From Actinomycetota bacterium (GTDB lineage Bacteria > Actinomycetota > Acidimicrobiia > Acidimicrobiales > BP-101): a DNA stretch of 6,970 nt. Made by a program: the position numbers and the translations under genes. Below the pieces are notes generated by a model. It had not been told where the DNA came from, ran no database searches, and saw nothing but the letters and a program-made list of their open reading frames with translations. Shown piece after piece: positions 1 through 6,970 of the stretch. Positions within the stretch are counted from its first letter, which is position 1; the number at the start of each line of letters is the position of its first letter. The stretch lies in the NCBI GenBank assembly GCA_030838265.1, contig JAUTXA010000298.1:1-6970 (forward strand). The letters are read 5' to 3'.

Positions 1-46
1 ATTTCCTCGGCGCCCCGAAGGTTTGCCCGATTACGCGGCAATCGCG
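1..46 (-). other. Sequence downstream of truB, no recognisable gene
   Basis: The 46 nt after the truB stop show no coding similarity I can recognise and no clear hairpin followed by a T-run. On the coding strand the segment ends GCCGAGGAAAT at the window edge; GAGGAAA could be the ribosome-binding site of a following gene outside the window. No terminator is evident, so the transcript may continue. Confidence 0.3.
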
Positions 47-931
47 TCAGGCGGGAGCCACCACGACCGCCGCCGAGAGCACCCCGGCCGCGCCCCGCTC
101 GTACATCCCGAGGAGGCGGCCATCGCCGTCGAGCACCCGCCACGGCCCTCGGCCTTCGGCCCTGTCGGCGGGGAGGACGCGCCCGAAGCCCACCGCCATG
201 ACCCCCTCGTCGTCGACGACCAGGCTGGGGTAGTCACGCAGGGCCTCGGCCGGCGTCAGGACGGCGGCGGGGCCGAGGCGCTCGAGCTCGTCGAGGGAGT
301 GGGCGTCGGCCACCGCGAAGCTGCCGATGGCCGTCCGCCTGAGGTTGCGCAGGTGGGCCCCGCCGCCGAGCGCCGTCCCCAGGTCGGCGGCCAGGGTCCG
401 GACGTAGGTGCCGCTCGAGCACTCGACCTCGACAGCCAGCACCCCCGGCGCGGGGCCGTCGTCGACCGAGAACTTGTAGACCTCGACGGGCCGGGGCGGG
501 CGGTCGACCTCGATGCCCTGCCGGGCCAGGTCATGCAATCGCTTCCCGCCGATCTGCACCGCCGACACCATCGGCGGCACCTGCTCGATCGGGCCCGTGA
601 GGGTGCGGGCCGCGGTGCGGGCCTGCTCGACGGTGACAGCCGCCATGTCCCAGCGCCCCGTCTCGTCGCCCGCCGCGTCGAGGGTCGACGTCGCCACCCC
701 CAGCACCACCTCGCCGGTGTAGGACTTCGGCAGCTCGGTCAGGAAGCGCAGGAGCCGGGTGACCCGGCCCAACCCGACGAGGAGCACGCCGGTGGCGTCG
801 GGGTCGAGGGTGCCCGAGTGGCCCACCTTCTTCTGGTTGAAGATGCGCCGGCACCGGGCGACCACGTCGTGCGACGTCCACCCCGCCGGCTTGTCAACCG
901 CGACCAGACCGTCGATGACCTCTCCGGTCAC
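47..931 (-). CDS. truB: tRNA pseudouridine(55) synthase TruB
   Basis: TruB isomerises U55 in the T-loop of elongator tRNAs to pseudouridine and also acts as a tRNA folding chaperone. The 294-aa product starts at GTG (929-931), giving V-T-G-E-V-I-D-G-L-V-A-V-D-K-P-A-G-W-T-S, the usual TruB opening. The catalytic block KKVGHSGTLDPDATGVLLVG contains the active-site aspartate D43. Other conserved elements are KSYTGEVVLGVATSTLD (Y71), PPMVSAVQIGGKRLHDLARQG (119-139), CSSGTYVRTLAADLG (171-185) and HLRNLRRTAIGSF (193-205). The C-terminal part (about 235-294) fits the small PUA-like TruB_C domain of actinobacterial enzymes. GTG overlaps the nrnA TGA as GTGA, with no clear Shine-Dalgarno, so coupled translation is likely. 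It is the last gene visible; ribF often follows in other genomes, but nothing of it can be recognised here. Confidence 0.96.
   Translation of the reverse strand: MTGEVIDGLVAVDKPAGWTSHDVVARCRRIFNQKKVGHSGTLDPDATGVLLVGLGRVTRLLRFLTELPKSYTGEVVLGVATSTLDAAGDETGRWDMAAVTVEQARTAARTLTGPIEQVPPMVSAVQIGGKRLHDLARQGIEVDRPPRPVEVYKFSVDDGPAPGVLAVEVECSSGTYVRTLAADLGTALGGGAHLRNLRRTAIGSFAVADAHSLDELERLGPAAVLTPAEALRDYPSLVVDDEGVMAVGFGRVLPADRAEGRGPWRVLDGDGRLLGMYERGAAGVLSAAVVVAPA
928..931 (-). promoter_or_regulatory. nrnA stop / truB start overlap (GTGA)
   Basis: GTGA combines the truB GTG start and the nrnA TGA stop, a classic termination-reinitiation overlap. No Shine-Dalgarno sequence is visible in the preceding 20 nt, so truB probably depends on ribosomes finishing nrnA. 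Confidence 0.7.
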
Positions 932-1899
932 GCCCCGGTGGCTTGCCGGACGGCCTGGCGGATGGCGGCGAGGGTGTCGGCGATCGAGGACGTCGACGTG
1001 AAGCCGGCCGCAAAGCGATGGCCGCCGCCGCCGAATGACGTGGCGATGGCCCCGACGTCGACCTCGGAGATGGCGCGCAGCGACACCCGCACACCGTCGG
1101 GAGCCTCCTTGAGGACGCAGGACACCTCGGCCTCGGCCGTGCGTCGCACCAGGTCGATGAGCCCCTCGGTCTCGTCGAGGGTGACGTCGTGATGGGTCAG
1201 GTCGGCCTCGGTCACCCAGGTGGCGACGAAGCGAAGGCCGCGGTCGAGCTCGGCCCGGCCCAAGCAGGCCGCCACCAGCTGCAGGTAGGCGAAGCGGTGC
1301 TCCTCGAAGAGGTGGCGCGACACCTCGGCGATGGGCAGGTCGAAGCCGGCGAGCTCCTCGGCCAGGGCGAAGACCTCGGTCGAGGTGTTGGCGTACTGGA
1401 ACCGGCCGGTGTCGGTGACCAGGCCGGTGTAGAGGCAGATGGCGGTGTCGCGGTTGAGGGACCAGCCCAGCCGGCCGGCCAGCCGGCGGACGAGGACGGC
1501 GGTGGCCGCGGCGTCGGGGTCGACCAGGTTGATCGAGCCGAAGTGCTGGTTGCTGGCGTGGTGGTCGATGACCAAGAGCTGGGCGGCCCGTCCCGCCGCC
1601 ACCGCCAGGTCGCCCAGGCGCTGGGCCGAGCCGCAGTCGAAGGTGATCATGAGCTCGGGCGCCTCGGGGAAGTCGAGGGGCTTGGTCATGAGGTCGAGGC
1701 CGGGGAGGTAGGCGTAGTGCGGCGCCACGAGGAAGGGCTCGGAGAACGACGCGATTGAGGGCTTGCCGTGGGCCCGGCACAGGTGGTGGAGGGCGAGCAT
1801 CGAGCCCAGGGCGTCGCCGTCGGGCGACACGTGGCAGGCCAGGGCGACCGAGGCCGCAGCCTCGATTGCCGCCGCCGCCTGGTCGAGATCAGTCGTCAT
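928..1899 (-). CDS. nrnA: DHH/DHHA1 family phosphoesterase, NrnA-like oligoribonuclease / pAp phosphatase
   Basis: Bifunctional NrnA-type enzymes degrade 2-5-nt RNA fragments and hydrolyse 3'-phosphoadenosine 5'-phosphate, using Mn2+. The 323-aa length fits. The metal-binding motifs are visible in order: HVSPDGDALGS (H23, D27, D29), TFDCG (D88), the DHH triad D112-H113-H114 and TDTGRF (D163). The C-terminal DHHA1 domain carries FGGGGHRFAAG (289-299), the substrate-binding glycine loop. The ATG at 1897-1899 overlaps the rbfA stop by 11 nt and is preceded by a purine-rich GGGGAAGAG about 10 nt upstream. An in-frame start further upstream (1974) would only add sequence shadowing rbfA. The end overlaps truB in a GTGA. 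A DHH gene between rbfA and truB is usual in actinobacteria and firmicutes. Whether it favours nanoRNA or pAp cannot be read from sequence. Confidence 0.93.
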   Translation of the reverse strand: MTTDLDQAAAAIEAAASVALACHVSPDGDALGSMLALHHLCRAHGKPSIASFSEPFLVAPHYAYLPGLDLMTKPLDFPEAPELMITFDCGSAQRLGDLAVAAGRAAQLLVIDHHASNQHFGSINLVDPDAAATAVLVRRLAGRLGWSLNRDTAICLYTGLVTDTGRFQYANTSTEVFALAEELAGFDLPIAEVSRHLFEEHRFAYLQLVAACLGRAELDRGLRFVATWVTEADLTHHDVTLDETEGLIDLVRRTAEAEVSCVLKEAPDGVRVSLRAISEVDVGAIATSFGGGGHRFAAGFTSTSSIADTLAAIRQAVRQATGA

Positions 1900-2260
1900 C
1901 CTCGTCGCGCTCTTCCCCGTGTATCCCCCGAATGATCTCATCGATACGTTGACCACTGGTGACGGCAGGGTCAACGGCGAACGAAAGGAGCGGTGTCCGC
2001 TTCAGCCGCACCTGCCGGCTGATGGCGCTCTGCAGCCGCACCCGGTCGTGCTCGAGCGCCATGGCGCACTCGTCGGACATCGAACTGAGGAGCACCCGGG
2101 CCCGGGCAAAGTCGGGGTCGGCCTCGACGGCCGTCACCGTCACCAGCCCGAGACGAGCGTCGACGTCGGCCAGGCGCTCGAGCTCGGTGGCGATGATCTC
2201 GCGCAGGACCTCGTTGACCCGGGCCGTGCGGTCATAGCGCCGGGACGGCTGCTTACGCAT
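1889..2260 (-). CDS. rbfA: 30S ribosome-binding factor RbfA
   Basis: RbfA is a cytoplasmic KH-type protein that binds the immature 30S subunit and helps late 16S rRNA 5'-end maturation and cold adaptation. The 123-aa product has the family length and pattern. A basic N terminus leads into RTARVNEVLREIIATEL (11-27). The strand VTVTAVEADPDFARARVLLS (40-59) follows, then a helix ending in SAISRQVRLKRTPLLSF (78-94) and DEIIRGI (107-113). It ends in an acidic tail, EERDEDDD. The ATG start (2258-2260) overlaps the ylxP stop by 8 nt (ATGCGTAA). No convincing Shine-Dalgarno precedes it, so translation is probably coupled to ylxP. The TGA stop lies inside the start of the DHH gene. No oddities apart from the short acidic end. 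Confidence 0.95.
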   Translation of the reverse strand: MRKQPSRRYDRTARVNEVLREIIATELERLADVDARLGLVTVTAVEADPDFARARVLLSSMSDECAMALEHDRVRLQSAISRQVRLKRTPLLSFAVDPAVTSGQRIDEIIRGIHGEERDEDDD

Positions 2261-2536
2261 CGGCGTCGGCCCACGACCGGGTGGCCTCGATGACCTCGAC
2301 CTCGGGGAAGGACCACACGAAGCGCTCGACCTGGTCGAGCACGTCGGTGACGTGACCCGGGTCGGGGCCGACGGCGGCGAAGCCCAGACCGGCCCGCTGC
2401 CACTTGTCGTGGGCCGTGACCTCGGCCGCCGCCACCTGGTAGCGGTGGCGGGCACCGTCGAGGATGGGCCTGATGACTGCTCGCTTCTCCTTGAGGGAGT
2501 GGGCGGCGGGCAGGTGCAGATCGAGCTCGAGCGACC

Positions 2537-2546
<10 letters not shown>
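2253..2546 (-). CDS. ylxP: YlxP (DUF503) family protein, probable non-canonical start
   Basis: Small DUF503/YlxP protein, commonly found between infB and rbfA in Gram-positive bacteria. Its biochemical function is not firmly established, although its position suggests ribosome assembly or translation. The visible sequence matches the family: a first strand VGSLELDLHL, then PAAHSLKEKRAVIRPI, VAAAEV, the W in HDKWQRAGLG, and a C-terminal strand before TAA at 2253-2255. Relatives as I remember them start M-x-V-G-[AS]-L; here the M position is ACG (2544-2546), followed by CAC, then GTA (2538-2540) overlapping the infB TAG stop. No ATG, GTG or TTG is in frame until GTG at 2622-2624, which would add 26 residues encoded antiphase within infB. 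The next one downstream loses about a third of the protein. I place the start at ACG, five nt after a GGGAG ribosome-binding sequence, giving 97 aa; GTA would give 95. Family call good, start uncertain. Confidence 0.87.
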
Positions 2547-5464
<2,918 letters not shown>

Positions 5465-5476
5465 AGCCTGTTTCAG

Positions 5477-5486
5477 TCCCTTCCTT
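5477..5486 (-). promoter_or_regulatory. Ribosome-binding site of infB
   Basis: The 24-nt gap between the ylxR stop and the infB TTG reads, on the coding strand, GTAAGGAAGGGACTGAAACA and then GGCT. The purine run AAGGAAGGGA is the best Shine-Dalgarno candidate and ends 12 nt before TTG, a little longer than ideal. It supports TTG as the infB start, and it is the only place in the operon where an intergenic ribosome-binding site is present. infB may therefore be loaded independently of ylxR translation. Confidence 0.6.
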
Positions 5487-5488
5487 AC

Positions 5489-5788
5489 CTACGCCTGGGT
5501 GCGGGGCTGATGGTCGTCAGCCCGACCTTCTATCCTCGCACGTTCTGCCAACTTGGCACGAAGCCGTTCTATTGCCCCCGGCCGGACATGGCCCCGAAAG
5601 GCCTTGGCCAACGCCTGCCTGCGCTCGGCCTGATCGAGGCAGTCCGTGCTGCCGGCACACAGCCAGGCCCCCCTTCCGGGGATCAGGCGCCCGGGCTCGA
5701 CCTCGCCCTCGGCCGACCGCACCACCCGGATGAGATCGGTGGCCGGTTTGGCCTGCCGGCAGCCGATGCAGGTCCTGGTCGGCGCTAC
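5489..5788 (-). CDS. ylxR: YlxR (DUF448) family RNA-binding/nucleoid-associated protein, non-canonical start
   Basis: Small protein of the YlxR/DUF448 family, nearly always encoded between nusA and infB. Members are reported as RNA-binding or nucleoid-associated regulators, and the exact role here is inferred. The product is about 99 aa. It shows the family signatures RTCIGCR near residue 5, LIRVVR at 19-24, GRGAWLC at 38-44 and a C-terminal basic helical part ending in TAG at 5489-5491. The start is odd. The family-expected first residue falls on GTA (5786-5788), which overlaps the nusA TAG stop as GTAG. No ATG, GTG or TTG occurs in frame for 80 codons upstream (GTG at 6026-6028). The next one downstream (GTG at 5723-5725) would remove the CIGCR motif. 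I therefore place the start at GTA. Alternatives are a -1 ribosomal slip at the end of nusA, giving a NusA-YlxR fusion, or a base error. The family call is strong; the start is uncertain. Confidence 0.9.
   Translation of the reverse strand, partial: VAPTRTCIGCRQAKPATDLIRVVRSAEGEVEPGRLIPGRGAWLCAGSTDCLDQAERRQALAKAFRGHVRPGAIERLRAKLAERARIEGRADDHQPRTQA
5785..5788 (-). promoter_or_regulatory. nusA stop / ylxR start junction (GTAG)
   Basis: On the coding strand the tetranucleotide GTAG contains the nusA stop TAG and, one base earlier, the GTA codon where YlxR family homology begins. It resembles the common ATGA/GTGA termination-reinitiation overlaps but has a non-canonical codon. The upstream sequence is purine-rich (GAGAAAGAGAGCGAG), which could hold the ribosome near the stop. 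Start function is inferred, not shown. Confidence 0.4.
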
Positions 5789-6970
5789 GGGGTCTCGCTC
5801 TCTTTCTCGGTCGACAGGTCGACGACCGCGGCATCGGCCTCGGGGTCGATCACGTAGGGCTCGGGGTCGTCGGTCGTGACCCCTTCCTCGGTGACGGCCA
5901 CCTCCTCGTCGACGACCTTCATGGCCGCCTCCTCGGCGGGCTCGATGGTCTCTTCGACGAAGGCCTCCGGGTCGCCCTCCTCGACGAGGGGGATCTCGCC
6001 TTCCTTCTCGTCGTCGCCGTGCTCCCACTGCTCGGCCGACATGGCCTCGCCGCCCTCGGCGGGCACCCAGACCATCTCGCCGTCCTTGTTGACCCACTCG
6101 CCCTGGGCCCACTCCTCGCCGGAGTAACCGGCCTCCTCGTCAGCCAGCTGGGTCTCGCTCTTGATGTCGATGCCCCACCCGGTCAGGCGGGCGGCCAGAC
6201 GGGCGTTCTGCCCCTCCTTGCCGATGGCGAGGGAGAGCTGGAAGTCGTGGACGATGACGGTGGCCTTGCCCGTCTCCTCGTCGAGGCGGACCTCCTTGAC
6301 CTTGGCCGGCTGCAGGGCTCGCATGACGAACTCGGCCGGGTCCTCGGAGAAGGGGACGATGTCGACCTTCTCGCCCCGCAGCTCGGTGGTGACCATGCGG
6401 ACGCGCGCCCCCCGGGCGCCGACGCAAGCGCCGACTGGGTCGACGTTGTTGTCGTTGGACCACACCGCGATCTTGGTGCGGTGGCCGGGCTCGCGAGCGG
6501 CGGCCTTGATCTCGACCACGCCGGTGCTGATCTCGGGGACCTCGAGCTCGAAGAGGCGCTTGATGAGGCCGGGGTGGGTGCGGCTGACGACGATCTGCGG
6601 GCCCTTGGTGGTCTTGCGGACCTCGACGATGTAGGCCTTGAGCCGGGCGCCGTGCTCGTAGCGCTCGTAGGGGACCTGCTCGGCTTGGGGCAGCAGGGCC
6701 TCGACCTTGCCCAGGTCGAGGAGGGTGTAGCGGTTGTCGCTCTGCTGGATGATGCCGGTGACGATGTCGCCCTCGCGGCCGGCGTACTCCTCGTACTTGA
6801 GCTCCCGCTCGGCCTCGCGGACCCGCTGGGTGAGCACCTGCTTGGCCGTCTGGGCGGCGATGCGGCCGAAGTCGTCAGGGGTGTCGTCCCACTCGCGCGT
6901 GACGTTGCCGTCCTCGTCGAGCTCTTGGCCGTACACCTTGATCTCGCCCGTGTCGGGGTCGACGGTGACG
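5785..6970 (-). CDS. nusA: Transcription termination/antitermination factor NusA (5' end outside window)
   Basis: NusA binds RNA polymerase and nascent RNA and modulates pausing, termination and antitermination. The window shows the last 394 codons; the reading frame stays open to the right edge, so the true start lies beyond 6970. In visible-residue numbering there is the end of the N-terminal RNAP-binding domain with the family sequence DFGRIAAQTAKQV (about 33-45). An S1 domain follows (about 65-132, beginning near REGDIVTG). KH1 carries GACVGARGARVRMV (180-193) and KH2 carries GKEGQNARLAARLTGW (250-265). The stop is TAG. After KH2 the protein continues for about 120 residues of acidic sequence (275-394), longer than I expect for actinobacterial NusA, which in mycobacteria ends soon after KH2. 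It is probably the first visible gene of the operon, with ylxR beginning across its stop codon. Identification is secure from domain order and motifs; the role of the tail is unknown. Confidence 0.97.
   Translation of the reverse strand, partial: VTVDPDTGEIKVYGQELDEDGNVTREWDDTPDDFGRIAAQTAKQVLTQRVREAERELKYEEYAGREGDIVTGIIQQSDNRYTLLDLGKVEALLPQAEQVPYERYEHGARLKAYIVEVRKTTKGPQIVVSRTHPGLIKRLFELEVPEISTGVVEIKAAAREPGHRTKIAVWSNDNNVDPVGACVGARGARVRMVTTELRGEKVDIVPFSEDPAEFVMRALQPAKVKEVRLDEETGKATVIVHDFQLSLAIGKEGQNARLAARLTGWGIDIKSETQLADEEAGYSGEEWAQGEWVNKDGEMVWVPAEGGEAMSAEQWEHGDDEKEGEIPLVEEGDPEAFVEETIEPAEEAAMKVVDEEVAVTEEGVTTDDPEPYVIDPEADAAVVDLSTEKESETP

Noticed and set aside
1..46. Rho-independent terminator after truB
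   Set aside because: There is only weak imperfect pairing around CCTTCGGGG and no T-run on the coding strand; not supportable.
23..1192. 389-codon open frame on the plus strand opposite truB and nrnA
   Set aside because: Its Arg/His/Pro-rich composition is typical of antisense GC-rich frames. No motif is present, and both genes beneath it have clear catalytic motifs.
1189..1758. 189-codon plus-strand frame opposite nrnA
   Set aside because: It is a Gly/Val/Glu-rich antisense frame with no family resemblance, covering DHH motifs on the other strand.
932..1780. Extension of the truB frame upstream to 1780 (577 codons in total)
   Set aside because: The extra 283 residues are Arg/Pro-rich and read antiphase through nrnA. 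The TruB family start is at the GTG at 929-931.
5789..6112. Upstream extension of the ylxR frame to an ATG at 6112 (207 codons in total)
   Set aside because: The extra residues are Arg/Gly-rich and antiphase to the NusA acidic tail, without similarity to YlxR; treated as shadow, although it leaves the real start unresolved.

Overview
The window is one stretch of a very GC-rich bacterial chromosome. All seven recognisable genes lie on the minus strand and form a single tightly packed operon of transcription, translation and RNA-maturation genes. In transcription order (right to left) they are nusA (5' end outside the window), ylxR, infB, ylxP, rbfA, a DHH-family oligoribonuclease/pAp phosphatase (nrnA-like) and truB. 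This is the conserved nusA-infB cluster of Gram-positive bacteria. Three things point to a high-GC actinobacterium: the GC content, the long Ala/Pro- then Gly-rich N-terminal extension of IF2 ending in a run of arginines, and the presence of both a DUF503 (ylxP) gene and a DHH gene between infB and truB. A lineage such as Acidimicrobiia is my inference from the general look of the proteins and was not tested.

Layout. Positions 5785-6970 hold NusA (NTD end, S1, two KH domains and an acidic tail of about 120 residues). Positions 5489-5788 hold YlxR. After a 24-nt gap, 2537-5464 holds IF2 (975 aa, TTG start). YlxP (2253-2546), RbfA (1889-2260), the DHH phosphoesterase (928-1899) and TruB (47-931) follow. 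Every neighbouring pair except ylxR/infB overlaps by 4-11 nt, which suggests translational coupling along one message. I see no promoter, terminator, RNA gene, mobile element or CRISPR array, and the plus strand holds only antisense shadow reading frames.

The genes share a theme. NusA and YlxR act at RNA polymerase and the nascent RNA, IF2 drives initiation on the ribosome, RbfA matures the 30S subunit, TruB makes tRNA pseudouridine 55, and the DHH enzyme clears nanoRNA or pAp.

The content is ordinary housekeeping and I found no new multi-gene system. The most noteworthy observation is that the two small genes flanking infB, ylxR and ylxP, have no ATG, GTG or TTG at the family-expected start. 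Both reading frames enter across the upstream stop codon at the same tetranucleotide, GTAG, and the candidate start codons are GTA (ylxR) and ACG or GTA (ylxP). Secondary points are the acidic, tryptophan-containing NusA tail and in-frame tandem repeats in the IF2 N-terminal extension.
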